From contig OX453276.1 of assembly GCA_949710005.1 (NCBI GenBank), positions 2,900,201 through 2,964,200 on the forward strand: a stretch of 64,000 nt of DNA. Direction: 5' to 3'. The DNA comes from Ricordea florida (taxonomy: Eukaryota > Cnidaria > Anthozoa > Corallimorpharia > Ricordeidae). Position 1 is the stretch's first letter. Every line of letters starts with the position of its first letter. This document shows positions 10,201 through 21,800 of this stretch, one piece after another. Both the position numbers and the translations under genes were made by a program. The notes beneath the pieces were generated by a model. It saw only the letters and a program-made list of their open reading frames with translations. It made no database searches and was not told where the DNA came from.

Positions 10201-11696
10201 GCTTCAAATGTGGAGGCTCTGGTGACATCGAACACAATAAAAGCACCTACTGCTTCTTTATAATAGACCTGCAAAGGTAAGAGGTATAGGAAAAACAAAT
10301 CTCAGTTGCAAATACAGTTGTAAATCTCTTATTGCATTAATCATTACACTGAGGTAAATGCCTTCAATCCATTTTGATCTAAGACTACCCTAAACCTCTG
10401 AAAGTTTGCTTCACAAAAATTAATACTAGATCAAGAAAAATGTAAATAAAATCAAGTTTAAATCATTGTGCCCCGAATTTGCTTTGAGCTTTAGCAAGTG
10501 AACTATACAACAAACAATCTCTAACAATTCTTACCCGTGTCATGCTTCCAAATCTTTCTTGGCCTGTAAAATAATGGACAAGTATCAAACGCTACACTTT
10601 GTCGTGGCATTTCCAAATTCTAGGAAATTATGGAAATCTGTAACTTGCTAAATTTATAGAAAAAATCACTAGCACAATAAATTTCATGCCGAAAATGATG
10701 AGTGCTTTGCACTTGGGCCATAAATCCAAGCGGAAAAAACTTAGTCTGTAACTTAAAGGAAAGACCTGGAACATGGTTAGTAAGAGGTATTTAATCATGA
10801 TAACAATTACCAATAATAACTAATAACAATATTATTGTTATTACTATTACTATATCATCATTGTAACCACCATCATTGTAATAGAAAGAGGTAGAATGGT
10901 GATAAGATGGGTAAAAGTAGAAATGGTGGAAATTGATGAACAGATTAGAGATAGACAGACAGACAACTGAAGGGTACATGACAGACAGACACCTGAAGGA
11001 TACACGAGTCACCAACACTGGTGTGTTGAATTAGAGACCAACCTGCAATATCCCATAACTGAAGACGTATAAGGGTGTCAGGATCCCAGTTGATAACTTT
11101 CAGGGCAAAGTCGACTCCGATGTAAACATAATTAAGGAACTTTGTAAGACTGATGGGTTGCATCATATGCACATGGTGAATATGCATGGGGGAGTGGTAG
11201 CCAACAAGGTTGATCGCAAAACATAACATTAACATTGCATAAAACGTAAATAAAAAGATTGCTGCGAGGGGACAATCTTGTAAGAATGTCAGAAAGTTAC
11301 CACTAAGTAGGATGTGCAAAAATCGAAAGACGGTAAGGCCGGAAGTCAAAACCATTTTTTAGTCCAGTTTACATAATCAACACAACTTCATGCATACCTT
11401 TGGCAAATTAAATTAAAGGCTTTCATTTACAACTGCAACAAAAACCAATTCTGGAAGCTGCTCATGTAAAGGATATTGTTGCTCTGTAGTGTACAGAGAA
11501 GAACTGGTGAACGTATCTCTTGATAATGCTGGTTTTCCCGACACCTAAATCACCAATAACGAGGACCTTGAATAAATACTCCTTTTTCTCGCCAGTCGGC
11601 TCCTGTAACAGAATAAAATTTACAGCGAGTGAGATAACGCTTTGGAAACGTTCAATTTACTGCTTCCGGTTGTAATCTATCGTTCGTACTTACCAT
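4231..11696 (-). CDS. RAB32: Rab32 small GTPase
   Basis: Seven coding exons: 11694-11696 (ATG only), 11477-11602, 11043-11121, 10535-10563 (29 bp), 10116-10268, 4756-4899, 4231-4380. All phases close, giving 227 residues (human Rab32: 225). Visible motifs: P-loop GDLGVGKTS (18-26), switch I ATIGVDFALK, the WDIAGQERF switch II in which Ile and Ala replace the usual TA (a hallmark of the Rab32/38 group), NKCDQ and ETSAK for guanine binding, and C-terminal SGCC for double prenylation. Rab32 directs cargo to lysosome-related organelles, phagosomes and mitochondria-ER contacts. Exon 2 ends in a U12-type AT-AC intron. Intron 5 (4900-10115) is almost entirely satellite. The ATG-only first exon is chosen because a perfect GTAAGT donor follows it, a good 91-bp intron leads to exon 2, and an in-frame TGA lies just upstream. 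A far alternative first exon is listed at 22215. Confidence 0.92.
4960..10090 (+). repeat. 106-bp tandem satellite, about 46 copies
   Basis: Successive AAAGCTACTGAACAG starts lie at 4970, 5076 and 5182, a 106-bp period that continues to about 10090 with few 1-2 base changes. Each unit holds the GTACTGT/ACAGTAC palindrome group, CAGTGTGGTTCTAAC, TCATCTGTGGATCAAACC and CAGTGTGACCATTC. Removing the 204-bp element at 7592 leaves about 46 units. The array fills intron 5 of Rab32 (on the other strand), ending about 25 bp from the exon 5 donor and starting about 60 bp from the exon 6 acceptor. Because 106 is not a multiple of 3, frames rotate between units and no protein is encoded. Confidence 0.97.
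7592..7795. mobile_element. piggyBac-type MITE inside the satellite
   Basis: A 204-bp segment interrupts one satellite unit. It is flanked by TTAA on both sides (7588-7591, 7796-7799) and has inverted ends CCCTTTAACCCCTGAGA and TCTCAGGGAGTAAAGGG. TTAA target choice and duplication are typical of piggyBac. The unit at about 9170 keeps the unfilled sequence GGATTAAACCATG, so the insertion point is exact. Confidence 0.9.
11122..11476 (-). other. U12-type AT-AC intron of Rab32
   Basis: The intron starts ATATCCTTT, the minor-class donor consensus, right after codon Thr43, and ends TTATGTTTAC before ATC GGA GTC. A TTCCTTAAT branch-point motif (consensus TTCCTTRAY) lies about 10 bases before the 3' end. 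Joining here gives ...RATIGVDF, the conserved Rab32/38 switch I. No GT-AG pair nearby would keep that sequence. Confidence 0.93.
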
Positions 11697-11743
11697 AGAG
11701 CAGTTTCAAATACTACACAACTTCAAGCTCATAGCCAACTATG

Positions 11744-11773
11744 TCATGTGAATTAAATGTATCGTCATGTGAC
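11744..11773 (-). promoter_or_regulatory. Pair of M-box (MITF/TFE) sites upstream of Rab32
   Basis: TCATGTGA occurs at 11744-11751 and again, as GTCATGTGAC, at 11764-11773. This is the extended E-box preferred by MITF/TFEB/TFE3 proteins. The sites are 21 bp apart, two helical turns, and 48-77 bp upstream of the Rab32 start codon. A CCAAT box (minus strand GACCAATC, near 11800) lies further up. Binding is inferred. Confidence 0.55.
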
Positions 11774-12189
11774 AGTCCTCGATCTATCTGCTGTTTTGAT
11801 TGGTCAGCGCTCAACCATGCCATTTCCGGTAGAAAGTAACAAGTAAGCATCGAAGACTCTAGTTTGTCCATTCTGACCTATCTAAGTGGGAGCGGGAATT
11901 AAATTCGCTTATATTCTGACGGCGGATTGGCTTGTAAATGATTCTTTTGGCCCAATCGACAAACCAAGCGTTCTTAATAAACCATATCCATTGGTAACAC
12001 TTCATTATGCATTCTGTAACTATAATATTTCGTTCTTTGAACACAAGAAATATTTGCACGTGCATTACTCCAGACAAGACAGCTTCAGCATGCATAATGA
12101 AGTAGGGACCTGTGCGGAAATCATTCCAATTGAAGCACAAGAAATTGAGTAAATCAAACGAGTTGATTAAGTAAGTTATACCACTGTAA

Positions 12190-12245
12190 GGTAAAAGGGA
12201 GGTGCTGACGTTTCGAGCGTTAGCCCTTCGTCGGAGCAGCACAAG
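12190..12245 (-). repeat. Retroelement-like motif with hammerhead resemblance
   Basis: On the minus strand the segment reads CCGACGAA-GGGC-TAAC-GCTC-GAAACGTC. A 4-bp stem (GGGC/GCTC) sits between a CNGANGA-like block and GAAAC, as in hammerhead ribozymes carried by Penelope-like elements. The core departs from CTGATGA at two positions and has one extra A, so activity is doubtful. It is probably the tail of an old element. Confidence 0.35.
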
Positions 12246-12622
12246 AAAAGGTTTCATTCGTTAAAGGAGCCTGCATGAACTACGATAAGGATCTTGATGA
12301 CTGTAAAATTTAGTTGTTATTATTTTTTATTTAATTAAGTGTTAATTTGTAATTTTAAAATTTTTAATATAAATAGTATATAGTTTTTAGCTGTATATGT
12401 ACATATAGTTGACTTTATCATTTATCCATATCTTCATTTATTTATTCTCAGTGGTTGGCGCTCTGATTGGTTCGCTATCTCGGATTATCAGCCGATAATC
12501 ACCTCAACGAACAAAATGGCTGCCAGTCGTTCGCGCGCTTTTGATAAAATAGAATTTTTTTTGTGTTGTACAATGCTTTTTCTTTTCTTTATTTGAAATA
12601 ATCACCTGTGTATTTATACTAA

Positions 12623-12646
12623 AACAATTATTCGCGAATAATTGTT
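12623..12646. repeat. 24-bp perfect palindrome
   Basis: AACAATTATTCG followed by its exact inverse CGAATAATTGTT. It probably belongs to an inverted-repeat element covering about 12440-12660. Apart from this, 11860-13370 shows no gene. Confidence 0.6.
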
Positions 12647-13376
12647 AAATAATCCAATATATCATACACTTGTGGCTTGTTCTCTGAGAACGAAAAATGG
12701 CTTAAAAGTTTTACAATCTGCTATTTAATAAGAGTCCATTTTCTGACCAGAAGAGAAGGCCAATCTCGGATATCTTTTAGGTGTAACTGGTTTAGGTCTA
12801 TGTTACCTAATGGCGCCCGATATTCCAAAATCACTTAGTCACTTATTCTACGAAGATAATCACACACAAATCATGTTATTTTTTAAGAACGAGGACTAAC
12901 TTAAGATGTATAAAGGCTGTTTTTAGTGGACTTTGGTAAAACCAAAATTAAAGCGATTAATTTTGATCAGTCACAAGAAAAGCACACCTTCAAATGGACC
13001 AATCAGATTGCATATGTCGTCAGCACCAAGCCCGGGAAAAGGCGTGTTATCTCCTCTTCTGATTGGTCGATTAAGCGGCAAGCGTGATCTGAGTAAAACC
13101 AAACTACCTACTCTCCGGTGAGGCGTGGGGAAACCTTGGCAATCTCGTCTCACTCGTCGCAGAACTTCGAACTAAAAATTCCTTTCCATTCAGGTCAATT
13201 GTCGTCACATAGAGCAAGGTGAATGTTTGGGGGAATTTAAGTTCGTCATAATAATATACATGCCAAAATTTTAACGCCCCAATAGGCCGAGAGCACCGCA
13301 ATTAATCCCAAACAGTGCAGAAAGTTGAAATTGAGTGCAGAAATTTGAAATTAAATGTCTGCATGTATATTATTAA

Positions 13377-13549
13377 CAAGTAATCAAATGGTTTCGAGTG
13401 CAATTTTGTATAAATAAGCACTCGTAAATTTCTCAAAGTCAACAAATTGCACTCGCCCTACAGGCTTGTGCAATTTTTCCAGTCTTTGAAAAATTTACTT
13501 AAATTGATCATTTATTCCAAATTACACTCGAAACAATTTGATTACCTGT
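13377..13549. mobile_element. TIR MITE, family also present at 55990
   Basis: The left end AAGTAATCAAATGGTTTCGA is repeated inverted at the right end (CGAAACAATTTGATTACCTG). The interior (CACTCGTAAATTTCTCAAAG, CAACAAATTGCACTCGCC) recurs at 56020-56120, so this is a dispersed family. Confidence 0.75.
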
Positions 13550-15876
13550 ACAAATTAACCCGGATCAGGATCAGGATACGTTGTCTTTTCGTGTCTCATC
13601 AGTAAAAAGAGAGCACTCTTTTAGTTTAAATCCTTTCGACATAAATTTCGTAAAATCGCAGCTCCGGGTGCCTACTCGGGATTTCGCCCAAGTTAATGAA
13701 ACTACCAAAAAAACCTAATTCCTTACAGCCTAGCATTGCTGTTCTGAACAAACGCTTTCTTCTTTGAATTCTTATAAAACTATATGATCCGGCCCAGAGT
13801 AGAAAACCTACTTATTCACTGAGCAGTCGAGGCAAGAAGCTATCCTGGCTCGATCAAACAATCACCTGTCACGTCACGTTGGCTGTCCCACATTCTCCCA
13901 CCTTCCAGAACTCTCAATCGGATTAGCTTTAAACCCCTCCTGACAAGATCAAAGTAAAGATAACTTTTGAGAGAGTTTGAGAACAGGTTATTCGCTCGCA
14001 TAGACGTGCGAATGCTTAAAGAAAGAGAGTAACGCAATGTTAATCAAGTGAAGAGCGTTACGCAACCTAATTCCCAGGACCGTTTCCCAGCAATTATGTT
14101 GTGCGTTACGTTCAAGAAGGCTTCACCCAAAACCTTTCAGACGCTGCCCAGTTGACGTTAAATGTATTGCAGATTTTGTAAGGAATTCCTCGTACACGCG
14201 ACATTATCTAAGCCATATCTCCGGATTCTCGATACGGATTTCCACATCCCTGCCACGCGAGCGCGCCGGATAAGCTAGCGAAGGGCGTGATATACGATGA
14301 TATCTACCGGAAGCGATCGAAAACTCGACGAAACAGATAAGATAGAATAAATTTTTTTCCTTGAGGAAATCCTTAACAAAAACAAACCCCTCCCTTCCAA
14401 AAATTTAAATGTTTTCCGGGCCTGAGGCAGAACGATAAAAATAGTGTCCTGACCTATCTGCAAGGATAAACTTAAAGACACATGTTTTGGGAAGTTTTAA
14501 ACCAGGAGCTGATGGGCTCCTGCGCAAATCCACTTTTACCTGAAGATAAGGGAATTCTGAGATTTTTATCAGAAAAATTGGGTTACCTTAAGTATTTAAT
14601 CAAGGGAGTCTGTTTTAATTTAATGACTAGTGAAGAACGACGATCACAGATTCCCCTATTAAATGATTCTTGTGTATCACGTCTTAGAAACTTCAGTATG
14701 GAAACAGATCAGTTCTGAGATGTATAACTTCACTTTGCGTGGCACAAATTCCCACTGTCTAGTGAAGCTACGAATCTTGATGAGAGCAAGTCAAATATGG
14801 CCATTACCAAAATTAAGTAGTAGTTTTCTTTCTCAGCAATCCCGTAGATGGAAAGTTAAGTAACTCCTGTTGTAATGAAATCAGCCTTCTTTTAGCAAGA
14901 TTTCAGGTCATCTAATTAGCTGCAAGAGAGAGACCCTTCCAGGGGAGGAAAATCACTTGTTCCCAAATTTTTGTCACCTTCTCCCAGCAGAGGTTCTGTA
15001 GAGGGTCTGAAAATTAATAAAAAATATCTTCTGTTCCCCAAAAGTAAATGCTTCTGTCCCCTTGTTTTCTGAAACATCTGGCAGGGTTCATGAGGTGAAA
15101 AATATACATGTGTGATAGGATTTTCCCGTAGCCACTGTAGTCTTTCACACATTTAAGTGTAGAAAACAAAAGGAGACGGAAAAAAGCTCTCCGAGGCGGC
15201 CTAGGTAAACTTTAACTATGAAAAGAGATACTTCACATTCATACTCCAGCTGATGAAGTTCCTAGGGTCTTTCGTCCTTCCCCCTTCTCCCTCATAACAG
15301 TATAGTTTATCTATCATCGCGAGAGTCGTTCTCATAAACTCCCCTTGCAACACCAACAACGAGAAGAGAAGTGCAAAAACTACACTGTGCTCTTCCCTTT
15401 TAATCTACAAAGTTCTTTGTAGTTTATAGGCAAGATTTTGAACAAATCTGCACGCTTCCTTCCCGTGAAAATACGTTCAATAGTTGAAGGCTCTGAGGTC
15501 TATCGATCCTCTGGTCCATTAGTTGGTTTAACAACTCAAACCATCGCTAGTATCGAATAACGTTCCCACAGGAATGAAACGACCATTTTGAACAAATTAA
15601 AACTTTGTGGGGGTTAATAAAAACTTGGGGTTCACCAGTGAAAGGAGGAAAGAAATCTAACATCGTCATAAAAATAATTATCACGTTAAGACCGGTTGAT
15701 AATTACAAAAATGTCACTGAAACGAACCCAAAACTGGGCACGTAGGCATGACAAATGCTCCTGATACAAAACTCCCCCAGCTTGTTTTATGAAGAAGGCC
15801 TCGCTATTCGCTTAAAGAGCCAAGCACGCAACAAACGTTGTTTTCGTTATCGTGGGTTTTGAAATTTTTTTCCGAG

Positions 15877-15885
<9 letters not shown>
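13550..15885. other. Intergenic, nothing recognised
   Basis: No open frame with splice signals or family likeness was found on either strand, and no clear repeat structure. Confidence 0.5.
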
Positions 15886-15889
<4 letters not shown>

Positions 15890-15918
<29 letters not shown>

Positions 15919-16170
15919 ATCTGTAATAACATCTGCATATGGTTAGACTTTCTAGTCTTCTCTGATAATGACCATAAACCATAGGTCCTGTCTCACAACC
16001 CTTGTTCATGATAACTTAGTGGGACATTAAATGAACCCACACACTGATCGTAAAGAGTAGGGGACGTAGTTCCCGGTGTTGTGGTCTGGCCTTTGGGTTG
16101 GCAATTCACGCAGGGATAACCTCATTGCGCCTTTCCCCCTTGGACATGCAGAACTGTCCAAGAACTGAAA
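15890..16170 (+). mobile_element. SINE body, head lost
   Basis: TGGTTAGACTTTCTAGTCTT, CATAGGTC, CTCACAACCCTTGTT and GAACCCACACACTG match the body of the SINE at 53023-53330 in the same order. The tRNA-like head is absent here. The copy ends in a stretch (GGCCTTTGGGTTGGC...) not seen in the other copy. Confidence 0.75.
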
Positions 16171-16249
16171 TAAGTATGTAATCAGATGAAATAACGATGG
16201 GCACAGTTGAGAGAGCAGAGAAACTCGTAAGGTACCTTGGGTCGAAACG

Positions 16250-16560
16250 TTAATTAATAATAATGAACTTTATTTGAGTGTCAACTGTATTTAGCACTGA
16301 CGCACTAATTGGGGACACTGTAAAGCACAAATGAAATGAAATCATAATACATTAAATCAATCAAATCAAATGTTGGTTTTAGTGGAGAGGGGAAAACCGG
16401 AGTACCCGGAGAAAAACCTCTCGGAGCAGAGTAGAGAACCAACAAACTCAGCCCACATATGACGCCGGGGCCGGGAATCGAACCCGGGCCACATTGGTGG
16501 AAGGCGAGCGCTCTCACCACTGCGCCAACCCTGCTCACCAACACTGCGCCAACCCTGCTC
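16250..16560 (-). mobile_element. tRNA-derived SINE
   Basis: On the minus strand an A box (TGGCGCAGTGG, 16517-16527) and a B box (GGTTCGATTCC, 16474-16484) sit 32 bp apart, as in a tRNA promoter, followed by a non-tRNA body (GGTTTTTCTCCGGGTACTCC) and a TAATAATAAT-like tail at 16255. The first 20 or so bases (GAGCAGGGTTGGCGCAGTG) are present twice in tandem. It is not a functional tRNA gene. Confidence 0.88.
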
Positions 16561-16802
16561 CCCAAAATTGTTCTTTTTGTTGTAACAAGAAGGGAAGCCA
16601 TGCTTCCTTCTAGTATGCGCTGGAAACGACGGTCATGTTTTTTCTAAAAGTGTTTAGAAAGAAGAGAGGAAAGCAGTTTGACTTTTATAGCATCTTTTTA
16701 ATTCACACTTAATCAAGACCTTGCACCATTTGTTTAGATGATCTCGAGTTCGTTGAAATATAACAGAGAATCCTAAAAAATTAAACTCAAGTAAGTTGCA
16801 CA

Positions 16803-17000
16803 GATCAACTTTTTCATCTGTGGATCCGGCAAACCATGCAGTGTGATCATTCTTTGTAAAGCTACGGAACAGTATTGTACTTGTTTTACTGTACAGTGTG
16901 GGTCTAACGTTTTCATAAGTGGATTACTTGAAACCATGCATGCAGTGTAACCATTCTTTGAATTTAAAAGCTACCGAACAGCACCATAACATTGTTCTAC
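16803..17000 (+). repeat. Diverged 106-bp satellite units
   Basis: About two units are recognisable by TTTTTCATCTGTGGATC, CCATGCAGTGTGATCATTC, TTGTAAAGCTACGGAACAG and ACTGTACAGTGTGGGTC, with small indels. Same strand as the main array. Confidence 0.8.
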
Positions 17001-17989
17001 GGTTGTAATGTAGACCTTCTCAGTACAGCGGGCTTCAAACAATTAAGTATTCTCAACAAGGATGGAATCTGATGAGCAGTTATACGGATCTATGGCACTT
17101 AAGGTCTCTAGTATTTCCTCTAGACTATTTTTAGAGAAAAATTTTGTTTTTCAGTCCTCTTGAAAGCTAAAAGGTTAAAAATTTAAAGTGGTTACAAAAG
17201 GATGAATAAACCCCCTCGTTGTATCATTACCGCTGTCAAACAGGGAAAAGTGACCACTTTGACGAGATGATACCACTAACATTGTCAAATGCAAGGCATT
17301 TCTTCCATTTGTTGCACGCGTTTCCGGATTGAAAAACTCCCAGTTTGTAGCACGCAAATTTCCAATGATAAATTCCTTCGTCGGATTATCAGTTTTTGTT
17401 TGCTTTATGGAGAAACACAATGTTATCGACATGAATGTTTGTTGTATTGGGACAACAATTTTGAGGACGCCATTTTGCAGCATATGAACTCTTAGCCTCG
17501 AGCTCCCACTTGTTGACAATGAATATCAAAACGTGGATTTTATGATAACCGTCTGGAAAAGTGCTTTTCGATTTCTTTCTTCCTCTTGAAGAAAAGATAA
17601 CGGTCAGTCACCACGTTTGCTTTCGTAATGGAAGGTTCTAGACTAGAATTACCAAAGCCGAAATTCCTTCTCTCGACTCGGAGAAGAACTGTTGAATAAG
17701 GTACCACGCTATATAACGAGTCTTCCAAAAAAGAAAAACGTTTAAACGAGTTCTTCGTAAACTGCTATTTAATATTTTAGAAAAGGAGGATGACTATATT
17801 CAAATCCCCATGATTATCAAAAGCGTACTGAGGTACATGGATACACTTGGTAATCTCGTTTACTAATTTCTACCATCGTCCTTGAAAGAGTCCGTGAATC
17901 TCTATTTTAATGCATTGTACATCAGTAAGCGCCGTGTTAACTAGATCTTCGTTTTATTTAATTTTGCAATCTGTTTTAATTTAAGGTTT

Positions 17990-18135
17990 CTGTTTCTTTA
18001 CGGTACTTGATTCAGTTCCTCGTGTATTTGTTTTGCCCCGCCACGACTAACTTTTCAGCTATTTGCGGGGCAAACTACTCCAACTTCTGTATTGTAAGAC
18101 AAATAAAGTTATTGTTGTTGTTGTTGTTGTTGCTG
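17990..18135 (+). mobile_element. 3' end of a LINE-like retroelement with (GTT)n tail
   Basis: An AATAAAG-like end (GACAAATAAAGTTATTG) runs straight into a GTT microsatellite (18110-18135), the way several LINE clades end. The GCCCCGCCACGAC ... GCGGGGCAAACTA arrangement upstream may form a 3' stem. No reverse transcriptase is present; assignment is inference. Confidence 0.4.
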
Positions 18136-18289
18136 TCGTTGTTCACGCTTCTGAGACTAAATGGCCGAAAATTACATGGATTAATACTATGTAGTGTGGC
18201 TCTACCAACAACTCAGTTTGAAAAGGTTTCATTTCTCATTTCTACAACTAATGAAGAGATAAAGTGTATAAACCCATGTAGTGTGAACA

Positions 18290-18920
18290 TTCATTGGAAC
18301 CGCCGTTATTGAACAGCATTGTATTGTGGTACTGTTTGTTTTACTTTACAGAGTGGTTCTACCTTTTTCATCTGTTGATCCAAGCAGTGCAACCATTCTT
18401 TGCCGCAAAGCTACTGAGCAGTACAGTACTGTGGTACTGTTTGTTTTACCGTACACTGAATTTGGACATAGTTAACTATGATTTGGAGCTACTTGATTTG
18501 CCTAAAACCATGGCAGTGTGACTGTCCACTGAATTTAATTGAATACGGCACTACTCTGGGACTCTCTTGACTCATCTAAATTCGCACTTCCCGGTCCTGC
18601 TATCACTTCTTCAGTGTGACCTTGTATTTGGAAAGTTACTGAACAGTATTGTACTGTCGTTCGTTTGTTCCACTATACCGTGACAGTGTGGTTCTATCTT
18701 TTTCATCTGTGGATCACAACCATCCAGTTAGACCATTCGTTAGGAAGCTCAGTACTGAACTGTACTGTAGTCACTAATTTTTACAATCGTCTCTTTGTAA
18801 CTGTTCCATCTGTCAATAAACCATATGGCGTAGCAATTTCGTTGAACAGCTGCCGAAAAGTAACCTCCGTGTGGTGTCGCTTATTTACGATACAGCATGG
18901 CCGCTACTTTTCATCAGAGC
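18290..18920 (+). repeat. Left arm of a large imperfect inverted duplication
   Basis: Carries degenerate 106-bp units and unique-looking spacers (GTGCGAATTTAGATG inverse near 18580; TTATTTACGATACAGCATGG near 18880) that recur inverted and in mirrored order at 20205-21800. Confidence 0.8.
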
Positions 18921-20204
18921 TTAAAACCATTTGTCAGGACTGAATGCTGTGGTTGTGTCTTTGTTTCTTCAATTGTGAATCAAACCATGTAATTTGACTA
19001 CTGTTTGTGAAGCATCTGACATCTGAGTATTCTACGCACTGTTTGATTCAATGGATGGAATCGTGAAGTGTTTTTACATTTAAGAAAAACCTTCTTACGC
19101 TCGGATGAATACGATACCGTTCGTTTTTACTATTCACCGAGTTTGTTAGTTAAACCAAAGCGTTAAGTTGCATTTTTGTCGTAGTTTATAACCATGGATA
19201 GTATAATTTTTAAATGTACAAAACGTAAAGGCAAAGCGTTTGTTCCTTTTGTCTTTCTTCGTTCATTTCAGAAAGTAAAACGATCTGACTTTCTAGTTTA
19301 CAAAACCTCCTCGGAGAATCCTGTCTCGTTTACGGTTAACCGGGTCGAAAATATCGGGTGGCACAAAAACATGAAACTGATTGATAACTAGGCAATGAAA
19401 ACTGCAAGAAATCAATCACACCGACAATGAGAAGGAGTTCATTCTTTTTCTCCCACAGTCAATTGCAAGATTTGATTTGATGAGTGTTTCTAACGCAATT
19501 TTCATTCATTGATCAGCGAATCGATCCAGTCGATAAATCATGTTACCATTCTTTGCAAACTTCGCTTCGATCAAGGCTCGAGTAGTTGTGAAATGTTCCC
19601 AAAATAGTTTCCAGGGATAGTTTTACGCTTTGTTTATTCAAAACGCTTTGACGAAACATGGTTTAACTGATTAATTTTCATTAACACCCTTGTCCTTCTT
19701 ACTCTTTAAAATGAAAAATCTTTGAACATACAGGTGGTCATTTGTTGGTTTCTCGATAACACTTCCTTTGACGGGCTTTGAAAGATTGTCAGGTATTTTT
19801 GAACTGGGAATTCCTTGGACATATGCCGCCCGACTTTCTTGACCGGTTCTTAAACGAAGGAAATGCTGTATATATACATGCATGGCTATTTGTTCTCTGA
19901 CTAAATAGGTTGATTATTTATTATACACAGTCGTTTTATTCGCTGAATGCAACTGTGCAAGAATTACGGGTTAGAGACTGAAATGAGTGGTTTGTTTTAC
20001 AGGTATTGATTTGGGGTTTTTAGCAAGATCAGGCGAAAATATAAAGATGTAAGATCACACCCAGTGAGTTGAATGTCAAAATCGCATGCACCAAACTGAG
20101 GAAAATACTCTCCAACTGATACATACAGGTCTGCACTCTGACAAAAATGCTATAACCACATTGTTCAGTCAGTAAAACGAACAGTACCACAGTAAAGTAC
20201 TTGA

Positions 20205-21800
20205 TACCGATAATACTTGATATAGCGGCCATGTTGTATCGTGAATAAACGATACCACAGAGACGCTACTTTTGGGCAGCTATTAAACGAATAGGTACTC
20301 TATATGGTTTATTGGCAGATAAAACGGTTAGAAAGATACGATTGTAAAAATTAGTGAGTACAGTACAGTCAGTAGCTATTCGAAAGAATGGTCACACTAC
20401 ATGGTTTGATACACAGATGAAAAAGATAGAACCACACTGTGTAGTAAAACAAACAGCACCACAGTACAGTACTGTTCAGTAGCTTTCCAAAGAACGGTCA
20501 AACTGCATGGTTTGATACACAGATCAAAAAGATAGAACCACACTGTGTAGTAAAACAAACAGTACCACAGTACAGTACTGTTCAGTAGCTTTACAGAGAA
20601 TGGTCACACTGCATTGTTTGATCCACAGATGAAAAAGATAGAACCACACTGTGTAGTAAAACAAACAGCACCACAGTACAGTACTGTTCAGTAGCTTTAC
20701 AGAGAATGGTCACACTGCATGGTTTGATCCACAGATGAAAAAGATAGAACCACACTGTATAGTAAAACAAACAGCACCACAGTACAGTACTGTTCAGTAG
20801 CTTTACAAAGAATGGTCACACTGCATTGTTTGATCCACAGATGAAAAAGTTAGAACCACACTGTGTAGTAAAACAAATAGTACCACAATATACCACAGTA
20901 CCACAGCTTTTCAAGAAAAAACAATATAAATTTTCATCTGTGGATATAACCATGCATGTCAGTGTGACCATTCTTTGGAAAGCTACCGTGACTGAACAGT
21001 ACTGTATTGTGGTATTATTGGTTTTCTACACAGTGTGGTTCTAACTTTTTCATCTGTTCAGTTGGTTAAACCATGTAGGTACTGAACTGTGCAGTGAAAC
21101 AAACTGTTCAACTGTAAATCCCATTTGGGCTACAAATTTTCTGTCTGAGTTTTAAATCAAAACCAAATTAACGAATTCTTTTGATTATATTTCACCCTTA
21201 TAGGACGATTATAACGGTTTTACGATTTTTAGCCACGATTTACAAAGATTACGAGGTATATAAAAGTGTATGCAGTCACTGTGATTTTAGCCGTGTCGGC
21301 CAGTGCGTTACGTATATCCAAGTTATGACTTCATTCTTTAAACGAAAACAATCATGAACGGTCAACTGAAACTCCTCCTCCAGACAGAATACCCTTGCTG
21401 TCAGGGTTCTCTTAGTCAAACATTCGGTTTGTATTGACACTTTTTGTAAGATTTATCGTTTTTCGTCAGCGTGAGCCGACTTTTTGTCGGACGATAGCGA
21501 CGGGAAAGTGATCATTAATCAACACATGATGTCAGCTTTGCCAGCCGGTTGAGCGCACCGAAGAGCTGATGAAGTGATAGCAGAACCGGGAAGTGCGAAT
21601 TTAGATGAGTCAAGGTGGGGTCCCAGAGCAGTACTGTGTTCACTTAAATTTAACAGTCACACTGCCATGGTTTTAGGCACAACAAATAGATCCAGATTGT
21701 ACGGTAAAACAATCAGTACCACAGTTCAGTACTGTTCAATGGCGTTACAAAGAATGGTCACACTGCATGGTTTGATCCACTGATAAAAAAGTTAGAACCA
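20205..21800 (-). repeat. Right arm of the inverted duplication with expanded satellite
   Basis: AGCGGCCATGTTGTATCGTG (20224) is the inverse of left-arm sequence near 18890, and GAAGTGCGAATTTAGATGAG (21590) the inverse of sequence near 18580. Between them about five minus-strand 106-bp units (20345-20930) and one plus-strand unit (20935-21090) have been added. The segment between the arms (18920-20205) has no recognisable gene. Confidence 0.78.

Noticed and set aside
16470-16530. tRNA gene
   Set aside because: Promoter boxes are present, but the sequence does not close into an acceptor stem and continues into a SINE body. The same holds for 50400-50460 and 53036-53100.
16305-16601. 98-codon minus-strand frame with GPGSIPGPG
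   Set aside because: It overlaps a tRNA-derived SINE; the peptide is a translation of the A/B-box region.
17175-17519. 114-codon minus-strand frame
   Set aside because: No domain, no convincing splice sites and no repeat of it elsewhere; length alone is not enough in AT-rich DNA.
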